Below are positions 10,730 through 21,081 of a DNA stretch of 64,000 nucleotides, piece after piece. Origin of the DNA: Liopterus haemorrhoidalis (Eukaryota > Arthropoda > Insecta > Coleoptera > Dytiscidae); contig OZ020623.1 of the NCBI GenBank assembly GCA_963971575.1, forward strand, positions 14,200,980 to 14,264,979, given 5' to 3'. Both the position numbers and the translations under genes were made by a program. Each line of letters begins with the position of its first letter. Position 1 is the stretch's first letter. The notes beneath the pieces were generated by a model. It worked only from the letters and a program-made list of their open reading frames with translations, searched no databases and was not told the origin of the DNA.

Positions 10730-11400
10730 CTAGCTATGTCCTAGCTCTAATAATTACAATGACTTAAACAAACAATTTGAAATCCCCGATTAATATCTTA
10801 GCTACTTAAGTCAAATACCATGATATCTTAACTTAAGTAACCTATCAATAGAAACAATTCAAGTGGCTTGACCTTGAACTTGCTAGACCACCTCACACAT
10901 GCAGATGAGAAGCTAAATATCTGCCTTCAGTCACGATTTAACTTCGATTATTGGTTACAGTTCAATGGCATTAAAGGTGTAATACCGAATGATTTGTTAA
11001 AAGGAAATTGGTAGCAAAGATTTTATCAAGGAAATGTATTTAGGTTTAGTATAATGTAAAATTTTGGGAGCTGTATTAGGTATTGTAGATCTTGATCTAG
11101 AAGTAGCAATGATTCTACTATCAATGATAATGATCTAAGACTTGTTACATAATGTAATTCATGTAGTTTTTGAGTTTAAGTAGCACGTGTATCAAATTTA
11201 ACTCCATCTATCTTCGGTTACAATAACTAATGGATCAGTTCTGTGCAACCTGTAAATCTGGGTTCAGATTAGCAAGCCGATCCTGTAATGTACTACATAA
11301 CGAATGCTCGCTTGAAATACCTAGTCTCGCGAACCAGTAGCGTAGGCAGAAAAATATTCCGGGTGAAGATTTTTCACAACATCGGAATTTTGACCTATTC
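10730..11400. other. Unassigned stretch
   Basis: AT-rich, no supported gene. A partial copy of the CAAGTGGCTTG motif from the THAP element recurs near 10860. Confidence 0.5.
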
Positions 11401-11408
11401 CCTCTATA

Positions 11409-12710
11409 CAGTGGCGTAGCTAGGAGGGACAGAGGGGGATATATGTCCCCGGGCGCCACGTTAGGGGGCGCCAAAATGAGTATTAAAACTAATTATTTAA
11501 TTTTATTTTGATGTAAACTAATGTATCCCAAATACGTTTGCAAGATTGAATTTTGGAGCTCCACAAATATCTTCATTACAAACCAGTTGGCAAGAATGAG
11601 TTTGGCGCCCCCATTGAGCATTAAGGGGCGCCATTCTACTCATAAACAAATGACACATCCACAATGGATGATTGCTGATGGCGTTTTTTTTTTTTTTAAA
11701 CAAAGATCAGTTCGGGTTCAAATATTATTTTTCATATACTGAAAGACGATACAAATACTGAAAGACGAAAAAATAAAGACGATAACTGTCGTTTAGATCC
11801 ATCAGAATTCCACCACTCGTTTATACTTAACTTATTAATTTGTTATTACATATAAATGTAGCAAATAAGTTGTTGTTTTAAATAATATTTTAAATCTAGC
11901 TAATTTTTCGGTAACTATATTTTATTTTACTTGTATTTACCTTTCATACTTAGTCAAGATTTTATTAAATGTTTTTTAAAAATAATATTAAGAATACAAG
12001 GTTATGAACAGCGTAATTGATAGACTCCAACAGGAGATATCAATACGGTTTTTACGTCTAAAAATCTAAACACCAAATTTGGATTTTTACTAGACGTCAA
12101 AACTCTTCTCGCTGAGACAATTGTCGATACACTTCGTCAAAATTGCTTAGATTTTGGAAATTTCTACAACACTGACATCAATGGTCATGAATTGTGCACA
12201 GGAATCGGAGACTGCAAAATGCTGCTCAGTACCCGGACTGAAGTTTTATCGGAAACTCCTTTGGATCTTCTTGGTTTTATTGTTTCATATGAGCAAACTG
12301 AAGCTTATTTTGTCTTATTTACGTGCTTCAATGGGATAAGATCGTCTTGCACTCCTTAGCATCGAAAGAGAAACACTTGAGAATATTAATTTAGACAACG
12401 TGATTGACGATTTTGCGACAGTCAAATCAAGGAGGATCAATTTGTTGTAGACTATGTCTATTCCAGTCATGTATAATTAGTAGAGTATATTTTATTTTTT
12501 TTCAAATAAATTGTTTACAATCATATAGAGAATTATTAGTGTGTATTCTATTTCATTAAAATACCAAATGCTTCGAAAATGAACCATATTAACCGTAAAA
12601 TTTCAAAATTTTCTTAGGGGCTCAGTGAGCCCCGAGACTCTGTCGGTCCGAGAAGGGGCGCAGACTTTGTGTCATGTCCCCGGGCGCAGATGACCCTAGC
12701 TACGCCACTG
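11409..12710 (+). mobile_element. hAT element, internally deleted
   Basis: Terminal repeats CAGTGGCGTAGCTAGG and CCTAGCTACGCCACTG, with a perfect 8-bp TSD CCTCTATA at 11401-11408 and 12711-12718. Subterminal TGTCCCCGGGCGC motifs sit near both ends. It holds only the C-terminal part of a hAT transposase, so it is non-autonomous. Internal GGCGCC-rich segments near 11605-11632 may reflect nested rearrangement. Confidence 0.93.
12040..12452 (+). pseudogene. hAT transposase C-terminal remnant
   Basis: The hAT C-terminal region completes the catalytic RNase H-like fold and mediates dimerisation. One frame reads FYNTDINGHELCTGIGDCKM and LLSTRTEVLSETPLDLLGFI. After a frameshift or deletion another gives SKLKLILSYLRASMG, stop, DRLALLSIERETLENINLD and FATVKSRRINLL with a natural stop. 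SKLKLI.SYLR is the typical hATC block. The in-frame TAA after ASMG and the missing segment before SKLK inactivate it. The N-terminal zinc finger and the first catalytic residues are absent. Confidence 0.8.
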
Positions 12711-12718
12711 CCTCTATA

Positions 12719-13086
12719 AATAGAGGAGAAGGTCCTAAAATGGGTCCTGCATTTAATATGGGCTCTCAAAGAAAATCTACTAATGTAGCTAACGAATCTT
12801 TCAGCAGTAGCTTAAAACACACTTACCTTTCGTTTAACAATTTTATGAATTTAGTGCAGTTGAGTTCTTGTTCCGTTAGAAACGAATAAAGGTAAATGTA
12901 TTTGCTTTATTTTAATTCTTTTATTAATGTAAGTTGTTGTTATAAGAATGGGCAAGATTTTTATTCGATCCGCTTGCGATTTATACTTGAAGCTGTTATA
13001 TTGTGATCGAGGTATATTGTGCTACTAAGAGATATTACCTCACTTAATCTCAAAAAAGTCAAACATTAATATAGATTGTCATGTGC
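12719..13086. other. Unassigned stretch between hAT elements
   Basis: No gene supported. A short ORF (12674-12889) begins inside the hAT terminal repeat and is fortuitous. Confidence 0.5.
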
Positions 13087-13094
13087 AATGTTGG

Positions 13095-13850
13095 CAGTGG
13101 CGCAGCCAAGGAGGGGCCGACGGGCCTGGGCCCCTCCCAGGACCAGCAGGTTACACGGCGCTGCTCGTGGAGTTGAAGATAAAATTTGTTAACCACAACC
13201 AGTGACGTAGCCAAGGGGGGGAGGCTCCCAGGACCAGCAGATTACACGGCGCTGCTCGGGGAGTTGAAGATAAAATTTGTTAACCACAACCAGTGGCGCA
13301 GCCAAGGGGGGGGGGCAACGAACAGACTCGAACAGATCCCAATCTGTTCGTTCAGTACAAATAGTGGCCAAGCGGCTGATTTAGAGAACTGAACATAAGT
13401 AAGAAAAATATTGAGACTTCAAAAATATATCCCGCGAAAAATATAATTAAATAGGTATTTATCGAAGAAAAAATTGAAAGTGAAAGTTTTTGATACATGG
13501 ATTAACAATTACATTTTTTTATCAACAAATAATGGAATTATTATTTGATATAAACATCAATATCCAACAGCAGGGGTGTCGAACTGATTTGGGTCTCAGT
13601 CTATTTTACATACAAAATGAAAAGCAGTGACGGAACTTTAAATATTCCGAAGGGTTTCTTGACATTTTTTTATAAACAGAAAAGGGAGTATATTTTACAT
13701 TATTAAATATAGTTTCCCCTAAATAAGCTCAAGTGATTTTGATTACCGCTTCAGGGGCCACAAAAAATAAGGTTGAGGGCCGTATGAGGCTCGCGTGCCC
13801 TCGAAATTTGATTCGGCCCTCCCCAAGATAAAATCCGGGCTGCGCCACTG
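13095..13850. mobile_element. hAT element with triplicated left end
   Basis: Begins CAGTGGCGCAGCCAAGG and ends GGGCTGCGCCACTG, with a perfect 8-bp TSD AATGTTGG at 13087-13094 and 13851-13858. The terminal motif AGTGRCGYAGCCAAGG occurs three times at the left (13096, about 13201, about 13294), separated by two copies of a roughly 100-bp unit ending GTTAACCACAAC. No transposase seen. Likely mobilised in trans by a hAT of the CAGTGGCG type. Confidence 0.9.
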
Positions 13851-14244
13851 AATGTTGGAAATATGGGCTTCCCACGAGGTCTAAATATGGGCCAGGGCAC
13901 ATATTCAACCCTTTTGTCCAGCTGACGACAACAGGGTCGCAGAGTAACACCCTGGCATCGGGGCAAGTGCCAGGGGCGCGCGGCTTGAGAGGCGCAATCG
14001 TGTATACTCGTATTATAGTATACGAGTGTAGTATATAGTATACTATAACTCCATGATATATAAAAACAACTACTGAAATACTATTAGCAGTGCTGTAGTC
14101 GTAAATCAGTAGAAGGTATACAGCTAGGGTGACCAACCGTACTCTTTAAAGAGTACATGTACTCTTTTTGAGCAAATAAAATTATGTACTCTTATTTTTT
14201 CTAAAAATTCAATAAAAGTACTCTTTTTTAAAAAAATTGAAGAA

Positions 14245-14568
14245 ATGAAGAATTTTCAAAATTGTCAGCTGATTCAAAATGGATTAATTATTTTGAAGAA
14301 AGAAATCAAACAACATCTTCAGAATTCCGAAAGATATGTTCATTTTTTTCCGCGATTTTCAGCGCACAACGCAAATACGGAAATGATTTTCAGCATGATG
14401 AAGAGTATTTGGACTCCTGAAAGAAACAGACTCTTGCCAAAATCAGTAAAAAACTTACTGATGGTACAACTTAATTTTAAAAATTTTAATTGTGAACAAT
14501 TTTTTAAATATTGTGTGGACAATAAAAATTTGTTAAAAGATGTGAGAAGCAAAACCAAATATCTATGA
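14245..14568 (+). pseudogene. hAT transposase dimerisation-domain remnant
   Basis: Open frame of 107 residues. The segment FSAHNANTEMIFSMMKSIWT followed by PERNRLLPKSVKNLLMVQL matches the hATC dimerisation pattern (N/C-x-x-x-E-R/M-x-F-S followed by an R-x2-L block). Everything upstream of the last 90 residues or so is missing and the first 20 residues look unrelated, so this is a truncated relic despite an unbroken frame. Confidence 0.75.
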
Positions 14569-14883
14569 TTTTGCTGATCGGTCGTGACTAAATTACGTTT
14601 TGTTCGTCCTATAATATGTTTTGTAATATTTATATAGTTTATTTTTGTTTACATTGTGTATTTTGATTTTTTATTTACACGTATCAAATCTTAGGAATTT
14701 TTCGTTCGTAAGTTACGTTTTGTTCGTCGTATAATATGTTTTGTAATAAGTATATTGTTTATTTTGATTTTTTAAATACACGTATTTCTTATCTTAGTAA
14801 TTTTATTATTTATTAAATATATAAATGACTATTGACGAAAATGATTAGACGATAGTTAGTAGGTATGTAGGAATTGCTATATA

Positions 14884-16192
14884 CAAGGTGTCTCAAAAGA
14901 AATTTTATATTTAGAGGATCGATTAAAAAAAAAGTAAGCCGTATATAGAAAAAATGTTTATTAATTATTAAAATACACTTTTTGGGGATTTATTTCTTAA
15001 AAATAATATCGTCTAAATGTAGACCCTCGCGTTCTCGGCACTCATTTATCGAACAGTAAAATTACTTATGACGTCTCGGCAGGTGGACTCAGGGATGGCT
15101 GCCATTTCGTGACGGATATTTTCTTTCAAATGCGCCAGTGAAGTCGGTTTATTGGCGTAAACTTTAGATTTAAGATAACCCCATAGGAAAAAGTCCATAG
15201 GGGTTAAATCTGGACTGCGTGGAGGCCAATTTATGTCACCTCTCCGGGAGATCAATTTGCCTGAGAAAATTTCACGAACACGTGGCAGAGACATATTGGA
15301 CGTGTGTGAAGTTGCTCCGTCCTGTTGGAACCATGTTCTTTGGTTATAGCCAGGAAAATTTTGCAGTTCAGGTACCAAGAAGTTGTCTAACATCTCCACA
15401 TAACGCTCTGAATTCACTGTAACTGCACGCCCCCTTTCGTCTTCAAAAAAGTAAGGGCCGATAATTCCTCGCGCCGACATCGCAGCCCATACGGTCACTT
15501 TAGGCGAATGTAGGGGTTTCTGATGTGTGCGTTTCGTATTCGTTGCACTCCAGTAGCGGCAGTTCTGCTTATTTACGTGGCCATTAAGATGAAAATTAGC
15601 TTCATCCGAAAACAAAATGTTTGTAAACGTTGAAAATCGCTCAATCACCTGATTTACGAAATTAAGCCTCTGACTGACATCTTGGGGCTTTAATTCTTGC
15701 ACCAATTGAATTTTGTAGGGGTGCAGCTTTAGGTCTTTGTGCATAATGCAATGTAATGATGATCTATGCACATTTAAAGCACTTGCGCGCTTCCGAATTG
15801 AAAGGTTCGGGTCGTCACGAACAGACTGATTAACATTCTCCACGTTTTCTACCGTTCTTGATGACCTAGGTCGCCCGGATTTTGATTTATCCAGCGTTGT
15901 ACCAGTCTCTTCAAACTTTTTAACCCAATGTCGAATGAGAGGAATGCTTGGCGCATCATTTAAGTGGCGAAAACCTCGAATACTGCAGAATTTTCTACGC
16001 GCTACAGTCGCCGAATCACCGTTTTTGTAAAACTCTCGCACGCATAACGCGCGGTCTGCTCCCGAGAAACGCTCCATAGCGACTGAATTCCTAAGAGCCA
16101 GGCTACCGATTGACATTACCCCCGCGCCCCTCGGATACGTTGCGTTCACGCAGTAAGCTAAATAAATATAAAATTTCTTTTGAGACACCTTG
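14884..16192 (-). mobile_element. DD41D mariner, copy 1 (full-length element)
   Basis: Inverted terminal repeats start CAAGGTGTCTCAAAAGAAAT and run about 28 bp at both ends, with a TA dinucleotide duplicated on each side (14882-14883, 16193-16194). Length is 1309 bp, close to the 1312-bp copy at 59849-61160. It encodes one nearly complete transposase on the minus strand. It lies inside a hAT element. Confidence 0.95.
15046..16077 (-). pseudogene. DD41D mariner transposase, copy 1, frameshifted near the end
   Basis: Transposase of the IS630/Tc1/mariner superfamily. I take the start at MERFSGADRALC (16077); the frame is open further upstream, but that part lies in the terminal repeat. It has paired HTH domains separated by SGRPRS, then the catalytic aspartates in LFSDEANFHLNG, WFQQDGATSHT and LTPMDFFLWG, with 41 residues between the second and third. 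Compared with the copy at 59964-61052, one base is missing in the codons after ISNFTVR, which brings in a stop and removes the last 19 residues (LNECREREGLHLDDIIFKK). The catalytic core is intact, so loss of function is likely but not certain. Confidence 0.9.
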
Positions 16193-16255
16193 TAAAATAT
16201 GGGTACGATTTTTTGTAAAGAAATGTACTCTTTTTGAGCCTACCCTATATACAGT

Positions 16256-17310
16256 ACATGTATCGTCACAATCAGAGGGTATTAAAATTACAAATATTAA
16301 AATGAAAAAAGATAAAATGGACGCTATTTTAGGTTAAATGAATTTACAAGTGTCTACTTTAAGTATTTCTCAAGGGCGATATTTTAAGTATTTGCCAAGA
16401 GCGCCAAAAACATTGCTACGGCTCTGCATGGACGTTGATGAAGTAGGGCAACTAATTCCGGATGATGCAGATGCTGCTTGCATGTTTTGTGACGGTTGTT
16501 TTTGTTCGGTGCCTAATGTGCAATATATGGGCACTTGAACAATGAATGCTCCAGGAAAGAAAAAGATTTATATGAATGTGATTTTTGTCAGTAATCAATT
16601 GTTAAACTGTTATTTTGAGTTTGTAACTACCCAATTTTTAATGGGGGCCCGTATTTCATACGGACCTGGTTCGAACATTTTACAAATTTTCATAATTGGC
16701 TTTGAATCACATTATTTTTCTATTTTTGGAAACAATGCAATTTTGAATGTTGTATATAAGTCTTTGGGCTAGATGTGTGCCAATTCTAAGATAATTTCTT
16801 TAAAAACTTATCGAGAAAAAATAAAAGGGAGGCCCATATTAGAACCTTCTCCTTAATCATTAATAATACAAATCTTTAAATTATTTTGAAATATATCTAC
16901 GTGTGTTATGTCCATGTAACAATAAAGAAGAAGTTGTTTTAATGATGACCGGACATTAAAAAAACATTTAAAGCATAGTTAAATTCCAAAGAGCATTAAA
17001 ATTCTCCCAAGCAAAGGAAATCTAATATATTAGAATAGTTATACATGTATGTTTGAACTCATCATAAAACGATACTAGCGCCATCAATTTTCTGGTATTA
17101 TTTCTATGTTTCGTGCTTGTGTTTTAATGAGTGTAAGACACAGTGAGCACACGCACGCGCATTTACGAATATAGCGAGTCAGAGCGAGTGACAAGAAACA
17201 GAATAGAGACAAGATGATATAAGTGAGAATGTGTGACAGACAAAGATAAGAAGAGGCCCACAGTTACACACACCTTGACAGAGCAGCGCTGCGGTCGCAT
17301 TGCCTGCTTA
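16256..17310. other. Unassigned stretch
   Basis: No confident gene. Short ORFs at 16338 and 16542 have no recognisable motif. A slightly GC-richer patch at about 17130-17310 precedes the candidate micro-exon. Confidence 0.5.
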
Positions 17311-17311
17311 C

Positions 17312-17347
17312 CTTTGACGATATGAGCGTCAAAGTTGGCGATGATTC
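17312..17347 (-). other. Candidate 36-nt host micro-exon
   Basis: On the minus strand a pyrimidine-rich tract ending TGTTTGTTTCAG is followed by a 36-nt segment and then GTAAGC, giving strong consensus 3' and 5' splice sites. The length is a multiple of three. One open frame reads IIANFDAHIVK in phase with flanking partial codons; a second frame is also open. The segment contains an imperfect palindrome (CTTTGACG and CGTCAAAG), so chance or structure could explain it. No neighbouring exon was found in the window, so it would belong to a gene with very long introns. I do not recognise the protein. Confidence 0.3.
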
Positions 17348-17519
17348 CTGAAACAAACAGGATAATTATTAGGACAATATATTTGTATCCTTAAATGACA
17401 TACGCCGAAAGTACTATCATATATAAAATATTGGTTTCTGCAGTAGTATGGCTTTTTTTACATTAACTAGCTAACCCACAGCGGTGTAATGCTAATGGCC
17501 CTGTTACACGATGCCAGTA

Positions 17520-17567
17520 ACTTGTGCAAGTACTGGCACAAGTACTTGTGCCAGTACTTGCACAAGT
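17520..17567. repeat. 48-bp perfect palindrome
   Basis: Two 24-bp arms, ACTTGTGCAAGTACTGGCAC plus AAGT and its exact reverse complement, meet with no spacer. The flanks (CCCTGTTACACGATGCCAG on the left, further GCCAGTA motifs on the right) suggest it is the subterminal part of a MITE whose other end I could not place. Confidence 0.85.
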
Positions 17568-18119
17568 CGTTTTGTCATCTACACGTATGCCAGTATCTTA
17601 TTTAAGTAACCTTGCAAAGAACACGAAACACACTGCAAAATGTAAATGTTTTCAATTATTTTTGATGCGTAAAACCGTCGTTTTAACGCGCCAATTTTCG
17701 ATGTTTAACCTTATTTTATGTTGAGTACGTCTTTCACACCCGTAAACAAAAATGAAGCTCCACCAAAAACTATTTATAATATCAAATATACTTGTGGTGT
17801 CCTCAGATCACTTTGTTATGAACATTTTAAGTATATTTAACGTTTTTGTATCAGCCAGAACAAATCAGCTGTTCATGGTAGTCATTTTTAATAGCCACTT
17901 GCATGGCTACTTGTACCAGTAAAAAGGAACGCCTTCTATTCACTTGACTTGCATGAGATACTTGAATAACATTCAAACGTCTGTAACCGACCAGCTGAAA
18001 GCTATTCCAGTATCCAAGTTCCAGCACTGCTATGAAGATTGTAAGAACCGGCTCCAGCGCTGTGTGGCTTCCCAAGGAAGTTATTTTGAGGGAGACAATA
18101 TTGAATTGTAATTCTATCC

Positions 18120-18801
18120 GAATAAAAAAATTTAAAAAAATAAATTAGTCCGGTTACTAAATTTACACCCCTCATACGTGTTTGTGTGTCTGTAAATGAA
18201 CGATAGTTTCTGATGCACTTCATCTATCATTTCCTGAGCGACTTCTTTACGACACATTTGTTGTTCAACATGTAACAATTACGGAACAAATTTTGCTTCC
18301 ACTCGCCTCATGCCTGAAACATTAGTCAAAATTTCTTCGCATGAACCAGACCATATACCAACTACTTCAGCAACCTCTCTAATTGTAATCCGACGGTTAT
18401 CAAGAATTTTTTTCTTAACTTCTACCACGTTTTTTCCATTGTGTATTCACGGTCATCTTGAAACAGTTTATACGTTTTGTAAATTAGTCGTTCATTCATA
18501 CTCGACTTACCAAAATGACTTCTTTAACATTTCCACTACTTTACAGCACTTGATTTAATTTTTCACGCAAAATTGAATGCATATTCTTTGATCCCTCATT
18601 GCGAAAATTAAAATTTATCGAATATACCAAAACACAACCTCTTGAATTAGCTGTTAAATCTAAAATAAACATCCAATATAGCTGCCAATTGAGACAGTCG
18701 TCAAAGACAATTTAACAAACATGACAACAAAAAAGTTTATCAATCCAACAAACATAGCGCGGGAATTTCAAAAATTACACGGACTTTTTGATCACACCTC
18801 G
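18120..18801 (-). pseudogene. Mariner transposase N-terminal remnant
   Basis: On the minus strand a frame reads VKKKILDNRRITIREVAEVV followed by GIWSGSCEEILTNVSGMRRV, AKFVP, stop, and CRKEVAQEMIDEVHQKL. This is the second HTH region and linker of a mariner family common in animals (ITIREVA..VGIS.GSC). At least one stop and one frameshift are present, and no catalytic domain remains. A mariner-type end GAGGTGTGATCAAAAAGTCC lies at about 18780-18801, next to a TA, and is probably the 5' terminal repeat. The 3' boundary is not visible. Confidence 0.7.
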
Positions 18802-18910
18802 TATTTAAATGCGTGCTAAAAATCGTTCATAATTTATTTCTGTGAGTTGTTGAAATAAACTAACATAAAAACATGAACAATATAAAAAATAACTTGTCGA
18901 ATGCAACATA

Positions 18911-20196
18911 CCAGGTCTACAAGTATGAAATGCGGATTTTTTTCAAACTTGCCGCGCAAACAGTGTATATAGTTCAAAGTTTCAACACATATGCCGTTTT
19001 GTTAATTTATCATTAAGTGTCAAATGCGTATAGGTTATAATTTGAAAAGTGATCATATAGTTTTGTTTTACTGTGTTAAAAATGTCAATTTTTGTGCCAA
19101 ATAAAGAGCATTCGCGGACAGTACTACTGTTTTATTTTCATTTGAAAAAAACTGCTGCTGAATCATACCGACTGCTTCGAGAAGCTTATGGTGAATATGC
19201 TCCATCGCAAGATATGTGTGAACGATGGTTTCGGCGTTTCAAAAGTGGTGACTTTGATCTTACAGACAAAGAACATGGAAAACTTCCAAAAAAATATGAA
19301 GATACAATATTGGAAACATTGCTACAGGAAGACGATAGTCAATCACAAAAACAACTAGCAGAGCAGTTAGGCGTTAATCAACAAGCTGTTTCCAATCGTC
19401 TACGAGAGATGGGTAAGATCCAGAAAGTCGGCAGATGGGTTCCACATGCATTGAATGAGAGGCAGATGGAAAAAAGTAAAAACACTTGTGAAATTTTCCT
19501 TGCACGATACAAAAGAAAGTCTTTTTTGCATCGTATCATTACTGGCGATGAAAAATGGATTTATTTTGAAAATTCCAAACGTAAAAAATCATGGGTCAAC
19601 CCAGGCTCACCATCCACATCAACTGCAAGACCGAATCGCTTTGGCAAAAAGACAATGCTCTTTACTTGGTGGGACCAAAAGGGTGTGGTCTATTATGAAT
19701 TGTTAAAACCTGGTGAAACAGTTAATACCCAACGCTACCAACAACAACTGATCGAATTGAACCATTCGCTGCTCATAAAACGACCAGAATAAGAAAGAAG
19801 ACAACACAAGGTAATCTTTCTTCACGATAAGGCTCCATCACATAAGGCAAAAGCAGTTTGCAACACATTGGAGTCACTCAAGTGGGAAGTGCTACCCCAT
19901 GCCGCTTACTCACCAGACTTGGCCCCTTCAGATTACCACTTGTTCGCATCGATGGGTCACGTACTTGCCGGGCAGCACTTTTGTTCATATGAAAATGTGA
20001 AAGAATGGCTAGATGAATGGTTTGCGGGGAAAGGGGAAGAGTTCTACTGGCGAGGTATTCACAAATTGCCTGAAAGATGGGAAAAATGTATAACTTCTAA
20101 TGGAGCATACTTTGAATAAATAAACTTTTACTGTTCTTTTGAGTTTAATGTGTTTTATTTAAAAAAAAAATCCGCATTTCATACTTGTAGACCTGG
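18911..20196 (+). mobile_element. Mos1-like mariner, full-length element
   Basis: Inverted repeats beginning CCAGGTCTACAAGTATGAAA and ending in the reverse complement (TTTCATACTTGTAGACCTGG) are close to the mauritiana/Mos1 type. TA duplications lie at 18909-18910 and 20197-20198. Length 1286 bp matches Mos1-type elements. It holds one transposase ORF with a single stop. Confidence 0.95.
19082..20119 (+). pseudogene. Mos1-like mariner transposase with one premature stop
   Basis: Transposase of the mauritiana subfamily. From MSIFVPNKEHSR the frame spans 345 codons plus the natural stop, the same length as Mos1. The DD34D triad falls at residues 156 (ITGDEKWIYFE), 249 (FLHDKAPSH) and 284 (LAPSDYHLF), and WVPHALNE is the linker motif. 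One TAA at codon 237 (19790-19792), between KRPE and ERRQHK, breaks it. The residue after the second catalytic Asp is Lys instead of the usual Asn. The upstream ATG at 19073 is also possible, but the Mos1-like start fits better. Inactive unless the stop is read through. Confidence 0.93.
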
Positions 20197-20199
20197 TAT

Positions 20200-21080
20200 G
20201 TCTAGCAAATGAAAAACTGCAAAACTTAAGAAGCAATACATAAAGCTCGCAAGGTGAAATGTGTAGCCATATGTTAAAAGAATACCCCGTTTCTCCGTCA
20301 CTGTGTAGTGTCATTTACCTTCAGTACATAAAATATGAATTATTATTAACTTAATTGTTAATACCTACACTATCTTATGTCTCAAGGTTAACAAATGTAG
20401 AATTTCTTTAATTTAATATTTAATGGCACTAGTTAATTAATGATTATTGTAATCAATAAATATATATAAATAGTGAAACGAGCAGAAATTTTATGTTGGA
20501 TTTTTATGTTCTTGTACAATGTTAATAAAAAAATTTAATTTATTAGAAAAAACTTTATGGTATATTTATAATTAGTGTACAGTTAGATGAAGCGTTTCTC
20601 AAAGATTTTACGGCCGTGGACCACTTCAGAGCCAGAACCGTAGCAACGCCCTGGCGTCGTGGTAACTGCCTTTTTTTATTTTTTACTGCAAATGTCAAAA
20701 TTTTAGACCTTAACCCAGAAGTAAACATATATTTATGATCTAAGGCTTAAAATGTAGAAACAAACCAATTTTCAAAAAAATTTAAAAAAAACCTATTTGC
20801 CTAAAATTTTGAAATTTTGATCAAAATTTTTTTAACTCCGATTATAGCCAAAATATATTTTTAAGTTAAGTTTGAAGTGATGATTATGAAAAAAATATTT
20901 AAAAATTCATGCCTTCCTAGTTTTTGAGTTAGAGTCAATACACATACATACATTTTTAATATACATTTTTCTGTTGTCTATTGACTTTACACACGTTTTA
21001 GATGATTATAAGACAATATCCGTAAAAAAACTCAATTTTTGTCTGTCTGTCTGTCTGATATTCACACAAAAACTTCAAAT
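20200..21080. other. Unassigned stretch with short CTGT tract
   Basis: AT-rich. GTTTTTGAGTTAGAGTC at about 20920-20937 followed by a CTGT microsatellite (about 21036-21056) suggests another dispersed repeat family. No gene. Confidence 0.5.
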
Positions 21081-21081
21081 A

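Larger units (their letters stand above)
14125..16247 (+). mobile_element. hAT element (TAGGGT ends) with nested mariner
   Basis: Starts TAGGGTGACCAACCG and ends CCTACCCTA, flanked by TATACAGC (14117-14124) and TATACAGT (16248-16255), an 8-bp TSD with one mismatch. GTACTCTTTTTGAGC motifs are shared by both subterminal regions. It holds a hAT C-terminal remnant and is interrupted by a complete DD41D mariner at 14884-16192, which is younger. Confidence 0.85.

Noticed and set aside
11235..11474. 79-codon minus ORF crossing the hAT boundary
   Set aside because: Spans the TSD and terminal repeat of an inserted element, so it cannot be an ancestral gene. No motif.
15219..15422. 67-codon ORF on the strand opposite the mariner transposase (also 60619-60822)
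   Set aside because: Shadow frame of the transposase gene, present in both copies for that reason.
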